Assembly: GCF_900105065.1 (NCBI RefSeq)
Contig: NZ_LT629749.1
Coordinates: 3,906,001-3,970,000 of the forward strand
Direction: 5' to 3'
DNA from: Friedmanniella luteola
Lineage (GTDB): Bacteria > Actinomycetota > Actinomycetes > Propionibacteriales > Propionibacteriaceae
DNA: 64,000 nucleotides
The position numbers were made by a program, and so were the translations under genes. Below the pieces are notes generated by a model. The model did not search any database, was not told the DNA's origin, and saw only the letters and a list, made by a program, of their open reading frames with translations. Positions 55,664 through 63,621 of the stretch are shown here, one piece after another; position 1 is the first letter of the stretch, and each line of letters opens with the position of its first letter.

Positions 55664-56404
55664 GTGCCCCTCCCCCCGCCCACCGACCCGGCCGCAGCGA
55701 GCCTCGGCGGGAGCATCGCCAGCACCTCGGTGGTGACGGAGGTGACGCGCCGGCTGCTCGACCACTTCACGTCCGGCACCGTGGCGCCGGGCTCGCGGCT
55801 CCCTCCGGAACGGCGGCTGGCCGAGACGTTCGCCGTGGGCCGGTCCGCGGTGCGCGAGGCGCTGGCCGCGCTCGAGGTGCTCGGCGTGGTCGAGGTGCGC
55901 CCCGGCTCCGGCACGTACCTGCGCAGCAGCACCTCGGAGCTGCTCCCGCAGACGCTGTCCTGGGGGATGTTGCTGGGCGAGCCGAAGACGCGCGAGCTGG
56001 TCCAGGTCCGGCACGGCCTCGAGGTCCAGGCAGCCCGGCTGGCCGCCACGGCGGCCGACGAGGCGGGCCTGACCGCCCTGGCGGGCCACCTCGCGGCCAT
56101 GCGCGCGGCCGCGTCCGACTTCGAGGCGTTCGCCGCCGCCGACCTGCGGTTCCACCAGGAGCTCGCCGAGCAGACGGGCAACGTGCTGCTGGACCAGATG
56201 CTGCAGAGCGTCCGGTCGCTGATCCGGGTGTGGGTCGAACGGGCGGTCAGCGATGCCGAGCACGTCGCGGTCACCTGCACCGAGCACGCCGACGTCCTCA
56301 CCGCGCTCGAGGGGCGCGACCCCGTGGCGGCCGCCGCGGCCATGAGCGCGCACATGGACAGCGCCGGGGCCCGCCTGCTGGCGACGGTGGAGGCGGGCGC
56401 GTGA
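55664..56404 (+). CDS. GntR-family (FadR/FCD) transcriptional regulator of the apionate locus
   Basis: 246 aa. The winged helix-turn-helix (about 35-90) reads LPPERRLAETFAVGRSAVREALAALEVLGVVEVRPGSGTYL. The C-terminal FCD domain (about 100-235) has the three-helix metal/ligand-binding pattern including FEAFAAADLRFHQELAEQTGN and a distal AAAAAMSAHMDSA. The GTG start lies at the predicted transcription start. Its stop overlaps the ApnL-like GTG by 4 bp (GTGA). Likely a repressor relieved by a sugar acid of the pathway; the ligand is inference. Confidence 0.88.
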   Translation: MPLPPPTDPAAASLGGSIASTSVVTEVTRRLLDHFTSGTVAPGSRLPPERRLAETFAVGRSAVREALAALEVLGVVEVRPGSGTYLRSSTSELLPQTLSWGMLLGEPKTRELVQVRHGLEVQAARLAATAADEAGLTALAGHLAAMRAAASDFEAFAAADLRFHQELAEQTGNVLLDQMLQSVRSLIRVWVERAVSDAEHVAVTCTEHADVLTALEGRDPVAAAAAMSAHMDSAGARLLATVEAGA

Positions 56405-58191
56405 GCACCGTCGACGTCGTCGCGGCGCGGAGCGGTGGACCGGTGGCCGACCTGCGGCACGGGCGCTGGACGCTGCAGGTCCGCGGCGACGAGGTCGCCG
56501 ACGTCCGGTTCGACGGGGTGCTCCTGCTGCGCGCGGTGCGGCCCGTGGTCCGTGACGCCGACTGGAACACGGTCCCGGTGCGGGTGCTGGCGTCGACCGT
56601 GAGCCCTTCGACAGGCTCAGGGGACGGGGGCGGCTCGGGGGACGGGGGCGGCCCAGGGGACGGGGGCCGGGGCGTGGCGCTGCGGCGGTCGCTCGGCTTC
56701 GAGGCCGAGGGCGTCGAGTACGCCGGAGAGCTGACGGTCACCCTGGAGGACGGCAGCCTGGTGGTCGGCTTCGTGGGCGAGGCCCGGTCGGCCTTCCGGC
56801 GGAACCGGGTGGGGCTCGTGGTGCTGCACCCGGCGGCGTGCGCCGGCTCCGCCGTGCAGGTCCGGCACGGCGACGGACGGGTCGAGGACGCGCGCTGGCC
56901 GGTGCCCATCCGCCCCCACCAGCCCTTCGTCGACGTGGCCGGCTTCGCCTGGACGGCCGGCGGCGTCACCGCCCGGCTGGGGTTCGCGGGCGACGTCTTC
57001 GAGACCGAGGACCAGCGCAACTGGACCGACGCGTCGTTCAAGACCTACTCCACGCCGCTGACGCGGCCGTTCCCCGTGGCGCTGGCGGTGGGTGACCGCG
57101 TCGAGCAGACGGTGCGGCTGGACGCCTCGGGCCACTCCTCCACCCCACCCGCCCGCGACACCGACGTCGTCCGGGTGGGCGGCACCGCGGTCGGCACCGT
57201 GCCGCCGCTGAGCCTCGGCGCGGCCCTGCACCCGGCGCCGGCCGCACCGCTGGTGGTCGAGGGCGTCGAGGCGGTGCTGGTCGAGCTGACCGGCCCCGAG
57301 GAGGGGTGGTCCGCCCTGCTGGCGGAGGCCGGCCGACAGGCCTCGGCCCTCGGCGCAGGTCTCGACGTGCGGGTCGTGACGGCCGACCCGGAGGCGGCGC
57401 GACGCGCCGTCCGCGGCCTCGCCGGGCACCCGGTGCTGAGGCTGGCGGCCTTCGACGTCGAGGGGCACGTGAGCACGCCCCCGCTGTGGGCCGCGCTGCA
57501 GGACGAGGCCCGCCGGCAGGCGCTGGCCGCCGTGCTCCTCGGCGGCACCCGTGCGCACTTCACCGAGCTGAACCGGCGGCAGGCCGACCTGCCCGCCGAC
57601 GCCTCGGCCCTCACCTTCAGCCTGACCCCGCAGATGCACGCCAGCGAGGTGCCGCACGTCGTCGACAGCCTGGCCACCCAGCGCACCGTCGTCGAGAACG
57701 CCGTGCGGATCGCGGGCGGGCGTCCGCTGCACGTCGGCCCCGTCACCCTGACCCGCCGGTTCAACGCGGTCGCCACCGGCCCCCGCCCCGACCCCGCCAC
57801 CGAGGCCGCCCGCGCCGTCGACCCGCTGCTGGACACCGGGTTGGCGGCCGCCTGGACGTTGGCCAGCGTCGCCGCCCTGGCCGTGCCCGGGGTCGCCGGA
57901 CTCACCTACCTCGAGACCGCTGGACCGCGCGGGCTGCTGGACGGGGGCGGCCGGCCGCGACCCGTCGCCGCCGTCCTGACCCGGGTGGCCGGGCTGCGCG
58001 GCCGGACCCTGCGGGCGACGTCGCTTCCGGACGGGCTGGCGGCCCTCGCCGTCGACGACGGGGGCGGCACCCTCGTCCTGCTGGCCAACCTCACGCCCGA
58101 GCGCCGGTCCGTGGCCCTCGCGGCGGCCGCCGGCGCCACCGCCGAGGCCGCGCTGGGCGCCTGGGGCACCGCCGAGGTCCGGCTGGGCTGA
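56401..58191 (+). CDS. apnL: D-apionate lactonase-like protein
   Basis: 596 aa, the size expected for ApnL. Segments I recall from that family are present: DADWNTVPVRVL near residue 55, EARSAFRRNRVGLVVLHP near 125, IRPHQPFVDV near 170, and FEGDVFETEDQRNWTDASFKTY-like sequence near 200 (here DVFETEDQRNWTDASFKTY). The C-terminal half (about 280-595) is a TIM-barrel-like glycosidase-type region with SLTPQMHASEVPHVVDSL. ApnL hydrolyses D-apionolactone to D-apionate. A Gly/Asp/Ser/Pro insertion at about residues 68-92 is encoded by a dispersed DNA repeat and is not part of the fold. It is translationally coupled to the regulator gene. Confidence 0.75.
   Translation: MSTVDVVAARSGGPVADLRHGRWTLQVRGDEVADVRFDGVLLLRAVRPVVRDADWNTVPVRVLASTVSPSTGSGDGGGSGDGGGPGDGGRGVALRRSLGFEAEGVEYAGELTVTLEDGSLVVGFVGEARSAFRRNRVGLVVLHPAACAGSAVQVRHGDGRVEDARWPVPIRPHQPFVDVAGFAWTAGGVTARLGFAGDVFETEDQRNWTDASFKTYSTPLTRPFPVALAVGDRVEQTVRLDASGHSSTPPARDTDVVRVGGTAVGTVPPLSLGAALHPAPAAPLVVEGVEAVLVELTGPEEGWSALLAEAGRQASALGAGLDVRVVTADPEAARRAVRGLAGHPVLRLAAFDVEGHVSTPPLWAALQDEARRQALAAVLLGGTRAHFTELNRRQADLPADASALTFSLTPQMHASEVPHVVDSLATQRTVVENAVRIAGGRPLHVGPVTLTRRFNAVATGPRPDPATEAARAVDPLLDTGLAAAWTLASVAALAVPGVAGLTYLETAGPRGLLDGGGRPRPVAAVLTRVAGLRGRTLRATSLPDGLAALAVDDGGGTLVLLANLTPERRSVALAAAAGATAEAALGAWGTAEVRLG
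56601..56676. repeat. Dispersed CCCTTCGACAGGCTCAGGG element plus GGGGACGGGGGCGG tandem copies inside apnL
   Basis: CCCTTCGACAGGCTCAGGG (56604-56622) matches the core of the hairpin at 11852-11886 on the other strand. Three imperfect GGGGACGGGGGCGG-type units follow. The frame stays open, encoding SPSTGSGDGGGSGDGGGPGDGG-like linker. Confidence 0.85.
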
Positions 58192-58200
58192 GCCGCGGGC

Positions 58201-60141
58201 TCAGGCGCTCGGCACCCAGACGCGCATGGCCCCCTCGGCACGGTTGCCCCAGGTGAAGTAGGGCACGGCGGTGAGGGCCGCGGGCTCCGCGGCCGGGGCC
58301 GCCACCGCCGCCGCGCTGCCGTAGGGCCACCAGGCCGCGGCGGGCCGGCCGCGCACGGCGCCGGTCGCCCGGACCACCACGACGGGTCCGAGCTCGCCGT
58401 CCTCGGCGGCGCTGACCAGGGGCTGGTCGGCGGCCAGGACGAGGTCGTCCAGGCGGTGCCCGTCGTGGTCGACGCCCTCGAGGCAGTAGACGAGCGGCCC
58501 CCGCTCGAGCGCGACGCACCCGCGGTCGACGTCGAGGCGTGGGTCGGCGGCGGTCAGCCGCGGCTCCAGCGGCAGGGTGAGCAGCACCTCGTCGCCGGCC
58601 GCCCAGGACCGCTCGACGCGCCACCAGCCGTCGAGGGCGCCGCCCCCGACCGCCGTGCCGTTGACCGTCAGGCCGGCGCCCTCCGCCCAGCCGGGCACCC
58701 GGAGGGCGAGGGTCCAGGGGGCGTCCGGCCCGTCCTCCACCCGGATCCGGACCGCGCCGTCCCAGGGGTAGTCCGTGGTGACGGCCAGCCGCGCCTCCCC
58801 GCCCGCGACCTCGGCGGAGTAGGTGCCGGTCATGAACTGGTGCAGGGCCAGGGAGCCCTCGTCGGACAGCAGCACGTAGTGCTCCAGCGAGGCGAGCAGC
58901 CGCATGACGTTCGGCGGGCAGCAGGCGCAGCGGAACCAGGGCACCCGGACGTAGTCGCCGTCGTCGCCGCTGGCGACGTGGCCGTCGCGGACCTGCAGCG
59001 GGTTGGCGTAGATGTAGCGCTTGCCGTCCAGCGACAGCCCGGCCAGGAAGCCGTTGTACAGCGTCCGCTCCAGCAGGTCGGCGTACTTGGCCTCGCCGGT
59101 GATCATCAGCATCCGCCAGCTCAGGTGGATCGAGGCGATGGCAGCGCAGGTCTCGCAGTAGCTGCGCTCGTTCGGCAGCTCGTACGGGTCGCCGAAGGCC
59201 TCGTCGCGGTGGTGGGACCCGATGCCGCCGGTCAGGTAGGTCTTGGTGGCGACCATCTCCGACCACACGCGCTCGACGGCGGCGAGCAGCGTGGCGTCCC
59301 CGGTCTCGACGTAGACGTCAGCCACCCCGGCCAGCAGGTAGAGCTGCCGCACCGAGTGCCCCTCGGCCGTCAGGGTGTCCCGCACCGGGGTGTGGTCCTG
59401 CCAGTAGTGCCGCCCGAACCGGCCGTCGCCCAGCAGGCCGTGCCCACGACGGTCGACGAAGTAGACGGCCAGGTCGAGGTAGGAGCGCTCGCCGGTCTCC
59501 CGGTACAGCTCGACCAGCGCCGTCTCGATCTCCGGGTGCCCGCAGACGCCGTCGACCTGGCCCGGACCGGTGCCGAAGGCGCGGACGGCGAGGTCAGCGA
59601 CGCGACGGCCGATGGCCAGCAGGCCGTCCTCGCCGGTGCTGCGGTGCAGGGCGACGGCGGCCTGGATGAGGTGGCCGGCGCAGTACAGCTCGTGCCCCCA
59701 GGGCAGCTGGACGAACCGCTCGCCGGGGAAGCGCACCTGGAAGTGGGAGTTGAGGTAGCCGTCCTCCTGCTGCACGGCGCCCAGCAGCTCGGTGCTCTCG
59801 GCGAGCCGGCGGAGCAGCTGGTCTGCCGGTCCCGACCCGAGGTCGGGGTCGTCGAGGGTCCAGGCCACCGCCTCCAGCCACTTGTAGAGGTCCGAGTCGA
59901 GGAAGGGGAGGTCGTTGACGTAGTCCCCGGTGACCCGGGCCGCGGCCAGCTCGAGGTTGTGGAAGTTGCCGGCCTCGTGCAGCCGGTCCCAGCCCTCCGG
60001 GACGCAGACGTCGCGGTTGACCGCGCGGCGGCCCGCCCAGAACCCCCCGGTGATCAGCGCCCCGGTGGCGGGGCGCAGGCGCACGGCGCTGGCGTCGGTC
60101 AGGCGGATCGGGCCCGCACTGCGGCGGCCGGTCTCGATCAT
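58201..60141 (-). CDS. GH127-family glycoside hydrolase (beta-L-arabinofuranosidase type)
   Basis: 646 aa, the family's usual length, no signal peptide, so intracellular. An (alpha/alpha)6 barrel N-terminal part (LYKWLEAVAWTLD, QQEDGYLNSHFQ) precedes the active site. NERSYCETCAAIASIHLSWRM contains the Glu and Cys zinc ligands, and RCACCPPNVMRLLAS holds the Cys pair, one of them the nucleophile. The C-terminal part is beta-sandwich (GPLVYCLEGVDHDG). GAGAGGA precedes the ATG at 60141. It is co-directional with the CUT1 importer genes 65 bp upstream, so it likely cleaves imported oligosaccharides. Known GH127 substrates are beta-L-arabinofuranosides; next to apionate genes, beta-apiofuranosides are a possible alternative. 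Confidence 0.87.
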   Translation of the reverse strand: MIETGRRSAGPIRLTDASAVRLRPATGALITGGFWAGRRAVNRDVCVPEGWDRLHEAGNFHNLELAAARVTGDYVNDLPFLDSDLYKWLEAVAWTLDDPDLGSGPADQLLRRLAESTELLGAVQQEDGYLNSHFQVRFPGERFVQLPWGHELYCAGHLIQAAVALHRSTGEDGLLAIGRRVADLAVRAFGTGPGQVDGVCGHPEIETALVELYRETGERSYLDLAVYFVDRRGHGLLGDGRFGRHYWQDHTPVRDTLTAEGHSVRQLYLLAGVADVYVETGDATLLAAVERVWSEMVATKTYLTGGIGSHHRDEAFGDPYELPNERSYCETCAAIASIHLSWRMLMITGEAKYADLLERTLYNGFLAGLSLDGKRYIYANPLQVRDGHVASGDDGDYVRVPWFRCACCPPNVMRLLASLEHYVLLSDEGSLALHQFMTGTYSAEVAGGEARLAVTTDYPWDGAVRIRVEDGPDAPWTLALRVPGWAEGAGLTVNGTAVGGGALDGWWRVERSWAAGDEVLLTLPLEPRLTAADPRLDVDRGCVALERGPLVYCLEGVDHDGHRLDDLVLAADQPLVSAAEDGELGPVVVVRATGAVRGRPAAAWWPYGSAAAVAAPAAEPAALTAVPYFTWGNRAEGAMRVWVPSA

Positions 60142-60206
60142 GGAGGTCCTCTCGGGAGTGCGGTGGGTGGTGCGGGTGGCACCGTCGGTGCCGGTCGGGC
60201 TGCTGG

Positions 60207-61064
60207 TCACTTGAGGGCGCCGCTGAGCATGCCGCTCACGTAGTAGCGCTGCAGGAGCACGTAGACCACGATGCACGGGATGATCGTCAGGGCGACACCG
60301 GCCTGCAGCGAGCCCCAGTTGACCGTGCCGAACTGGCCGCTGGAGACGAGCGTCAGGGTCACGGGCAGGGTGAACTTGTCCTGCTCGGTGATCAGGATCA
60401 GGGCGGCGAAGAACTCGTTCCAGCTGGCGAAGAAGGTCAGCAGCGCCGTGGTGATCACCCCCGGCATGACGACCGGCAGCAGCACGCTCCGGAGGGCGCC
60501 GAGGATCCCGCAGCCGTCGACCAGCGCCGCCTCCTCGAGGCTGGCGGGCAGGGCGGCGAACGAGTTGCGCATGATGAACAGCCCGAACGGCAGGTTGAAC
60601 GTGATGTAGACGATCGTCAGCCCCAGCAGGGAGTTGTTGAGGTGCAGCGTCTGCATCACCTTGAACAGCGGCGTGATCACCGCCTGGAACGGGATCATGA
60701 AGGTGGCCAGGGCGAGGAAGAACAGCACGCCGCTGCCGGGGAAGCGGGCGCGGGCGAAGGCGTACCCCGCGAGGGTGCTGAGCACGATGGTGCCGGCCGT
60801 CGCCCCGAGGGTCACGGCGACGCTGTTGAGCACGTTGCCGAACACGTTGAGCCCCTGCACGCTGCCGAGCCGCCGGAAGTTGGCCAGGCTCAGGTCGTGC
60901 GGGAACAGGGTCGGCGGGATCAGCCCGGCCTCGGTCGGGCCCTTGAAGGCCATCGAGAGCATCACGAACAGCGGGTACAGGAACATCACCGTCAGGGCCA
61001 GGCAGATCACCCACCAGACCAGCCGGGGCACCGTGGAACGGACGTCCCCGATCATCGTGCGCAT
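60207..61064 (-). CDS. CUT1 sugar ABC transporter permease (MalG type)
   Basis: 285 aa with six membrane segments, the first near residues 14-36. The coupling-helix motif EEAALVDGCGILGALRSVLLPVVMPG (EAA loop) lies at about residues 190-215. It pairs with the MalF-type permease encoded 28 bp upstream. No ATPase gene is in the cluster, so it probably shares a multitask MsiK-like ATPase encoded elsewhere, as is common in actinobacteria. Confidence 0.92.
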   Translation of the reverse strand: MRTMIGDVRSTVPRLVWWVICLALTVMFLYPLFVMLSMAFKGPTEAGLIPPTLFPHDLSLANFRRLGSVQGLNVFGNVLNSVAVTLGATAGTIVLSTLAGYAFARARFPGSGVLFFLALATFMIPFQAVITPLFKVMQTLHLNNSLLGLTIVYITFNLPFGLFIMRNSFAALPASLEEAALVDGCGILGALRSVLLPVVMPGVITTALLTFFASWNEFFAALILITEQDKFTLPVTLTLVSSGQFGTVNWGSLQAGVALTIIPCIVVYVLLQRYYVSGMLSGALK

Positions 61065-61092
61065 GGCGTCTCCTCGCGTCGTCGAGCGGTGC

Positions 61093-62046
61093 TCAGTTGT
61101 GGTCGGTGTTGCGCAGCAGGAGCATCTGCACCGCGCTGACCGCGGCGAGGATGACCATCAGCAGCACCGAGAGGGCGGCGCCGTAGCCCAGCCGGAAGCT
61201 GGTGAAGCTGATCCGGTAGATCTGGTAGACGGCGGTGATGGTGGAGTTCGACGGCCCGCCGCCGGTCATGATGAAGAACTGGTCGAAGGCCAGCAGGGAG
61301 CCGGCGACCGAGAACACCAGCACCAGGGCGAGCGTCGGCCGCAGCAGCGGCAGGGTGATCGAGCGGAACAGCTGCCAGCCGCCGGCGCCGTCGATCCGGG
61401 CGGCCTCGACCACGTCGTCCGGGATCGACTGCAGGCCCGAGAGCAGCAGGAGCATCTGCAGACCGACGACCTTCCAGGTGACCATCGCGATGACGAGGGC
61501 CAGCGCGGTCCCGCCCCCGGCGAAGAGGTTGTCCTCGCTGTCCACCACCCCGGCACGGCGCAGCAGGTCGAACAGCGGGCCGATCTGGGACTGGCCGAGG
61601 TAGAGCCAGAGGAACGAGCCCGAGGCCAGACCGATGCAGACCGGCATGAAGAAGACGGACTGGAAGAACCGCGCCCCGCGGACGGGCCGGCGGACCAGCA
61701 GGGCCAGGAACAGCCCCAGCACCAGCAGCAGCGGCGTGATCACCACGGTGTAGAGCAGCGTGAACCTCAGCGCACGCAGGAAGTTGTCGTCGCCGAGGGC
61801 GCGCGTGTAGTTGTCGAGCCCGACGAACCGGGCACGGCCCAGCAGCGGCCAGTTGTGCAGGGACATCCAGAAGGTCAGCACCAGCGGGACGAGGAAGAAC
61901 ACCGTCACCAGCACCAGCGCCGGGGCGGCCATGGCCAGGCCCAGCAGGGACCGGCGTCGAGCCGTGCTGCCGCGCCGGCGGCCCGAGCGGGGCGGCGTCG
62001 GCGCGTCGGCGGACCGCAGGGCACGGCCGGGAGCCAGGGAGGTCAT
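61093..62046 (-). CDS. CUT1 sugar ABC transporter permease (MalF type)
   Basis: 317 aa. A basic N-terminal tail (RSGRRRGSTARRRS) precedes six membrane segments beginning near residue 35. The EAA loop reads VVEAARIDGAGGWQLFRSITLPLLRP at about residues 200-225. Co-transcribed with the binding protein upstream (111 bp) and MalG-type permease downstream. Confidence 0.92.
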   Translation of the reverse strand: MTSLAPGRALRSADAPTPPRSGRRRGSTARRRSLLGLAMAAPALVLVTVFFLVPLVLTFWMSLHNWPLLGRARFVGLDNYTRALGDDNFLRALRFTLLYTVVITPLLLVLGLFLALLVRRPVRGARFFQSVFFMPVCIGLASGSFLWLYLGQSQIGPLFDLLRRAGVVDSEDNLFAGGGTALALVIAMVTWKVVGLQMLLLLSGLQSIPDDVVEAARIDGAGGWQLFRSITLPLLRPTLALVLVFSVAGSLLAFDQFFIMTGGGPSNSTITAVYQIYRISFTSFRLGYGAALSVLLMVILAAVSAVQMLLLRNTDHN

Positions 62047-62157
62047 CGCGTTCTCCAGTCGACGGGTCGGATCGGGGGCACCCCCCGTCCGACCGGCGGT
62101 GGCCGGCCGGACGGGGGCGGTGCGGACCAGGAGCGGGGGCTGACGAGGGGAGGTGCG

Positions 62158-63453
62158 TCAGCCCGCGTCGTCGATCAGCGCCTGCGCCGCCTGCTGGCCC
62201 GCGGCCTGGGCGCCGGCGATGTCGCCGCCGAACGTGGCGTCGTTGATCATCTTGATCCAGGGCCCGTTGTTGTCGTTGAAGATCGGGTTCTCGACGACGC
62301 TGTAGGGCGTCTTGCCGATGCCCATCAGGTCACCGAACACCTTGTAGGGCTCGCCCTGGGGCGCGTAGATGGTGCCGACGAGGTCGGTCCGGACGGGCAC
62401 GCTGCCGTTGTGGGCGAGGAAGTCCTGGGCCTCGGAGTCCGTCGCCCACCTCACGAAGTCCTGGGCACCCGCCTGGTTCTTGGTCCCGGTCATGACCGAG
62501 ATCACGTCGCCACCGGCGAAGGATCCCGTGCCGCCGTCCTGGCCGGGCAGCGGGGTGACCCCGAAGTTGATCTTGGCCTGCTCGATCGTCGGGATCGCGA
62601 AGGCGCCGAGCGGCGTCATGCCCAGCTTGCCGCTGGTGAACAGCGGGACCTGCTGGGTCCCGGCGTCGTTCTTGGCCGCGCTCGGGATCGAGCCGTCGGT
62701 CCACATGTCCCGGTAGAGCTGCAGGGCCGCCGTCATCTGCGGTGAGTCCAGCGAGGCCGTCTTCCCGTCGGCGGACAGGACGTCCCCGCCGCTGGCCCAG
62801 ACGTGCGGGGTGAGCTCGAAGACGTTGCAGCCGCCGCACGCGCCGGCGAACGTGAAGCCGTAGTAGTCCTTGCCGAGGGCGCGGATCTTCTGCGCCGCCT
62901 CGCGGATCTCCGCGTAGGTGGTCGGCGGCTTCTCCGGGTCGAGGCCGGCCTTCTCGAAGAGGTCCTTGTTGTAGTAGAGCGCCGACGCCTCCGCGGTGAA
63001 GGGCAGGGCGTAGGTGGCGCCCTCCCAGGTGGAGAGCGCACGGTGGGAGGGGCTCAGCGCGTCCTTGTAGGGCAGCGCGTCGGACAGCTCCGTGATGTCC
63101 TCCAGCGCGCCGGCCGAGGCGAAGTAGGGCGCGTAGACGAGGTCGATGGAGGCCACGTCCGGCCCGCTGCCCGAGGAGGCCGCCGTCCCCAGCTTCTGCA
63201 CGAAGCTGGCAGCCGGGATGACGGTGACCTTCGCCTGCACCGCGTGGTTCTTGTTGTACAGGTCGACCAGCTTGCTCATGAACACCTGCTGCGAGTCGCG
63301 GGCCCAGACGGTGATGGTGCCCGTCGGGGCCGCGTCGCTCCCGCCCTCACCACCGGTGTCGCCACCGCCACCTCCGCCGCTGCACGCGGCGGCCATCATC
63401 GCCACGGCGCTCAGCAGTGCACCGATCTTCCACCTGGGGTCTCGCATCGTCAT
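62158..63453 (-). CDS. CUT1 sugar ABC transporter substrate-binding lipoprotein
   Basis: 431 aa from the ATG at 63453, which has GAGGGAG 4 bp upstream; a start nine codons further out is less likely. The lipobox MAAAC lies near residue 25, then a Gly/Asp linker. The mature protein is SBP_bac_1: GTITVWARDSQQVFMSKLVDLYNK, PDVASIDLVYAPYFAS, YALPFTAEASALYYNKDLFEKAGLDPEKPPTTYAE and FAGGDVISVMTGTKNQAGAQDFVRW. It heads the importer-GH127 unit and should bind an oligosaccharide. Conserved Cys pair at GACGGCN. The ligand is unknown. Confidence 0.92.
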   Translation of the reverse strand: MTMRDPRWKIGALLSAVAMMAAACSGGGGGGDTGGEGGSDAAPTGTITVWARDSQQVFMSKLVDLYNKNHAVQAKVTVIPAASFVQKLGTAASSGSGPDVASIDLVYAPYFASAGALEDITELSDALPYKDALSPSHRALSTWEGATYALPFTAEASALYYNKDLFEKAGLDPEKPPTTYAEIREAAQKIRALGKDYYGFTFAGACGGCNVFELTPHVWASGGDVLSADGKTASLDSPQMTAALQLYRDMWTDGSIPSAAKNDAGTQQVPLFTSGKLGMTPLGAFAIPTIEQAKINFGVTPLPGQDGGTGSFAGGDVISVMTGTKNQAGAQDFVRWATDSEAQDFLAHNGSVPVRTDLVGTIYAPQGEPYKVFGDLMGIGKTPYSVVENPIFNDNNGPWIKMINDATFGGDIAGAQAAGQQAAQALIDDAG

Positions 63454-63495
63454 CCGGCTCCCTCGCCCTCGACGCGCCACGGGGCGCGGAACGTG

Positions 63496-63511
63496 CGGAA
63501 ATGGTTTTCCG
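63496..63511. promoter_or_regulatory. LacI-type operator between binding-protein and lacI genes
   Basis: CGGAAA-TGGT-TTTCCG is a near-symmetric 16-bp site in the 168-bp divergent region, the only AT-containing patch there. It is the likely target of the divergent LacI regulator. Confidence 0.6.
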
Positions 63512-63621
63512 TGCCGGATGCTAGTGTTCCGCTTCCGCTCGGGTCAAGAGCGGGAGCACGGTTTCTCCGCGGTGTCCCACCCGGGTCACCGCCGGGAGCC
63601 TCGACGCCCGGAGGTCCACCC

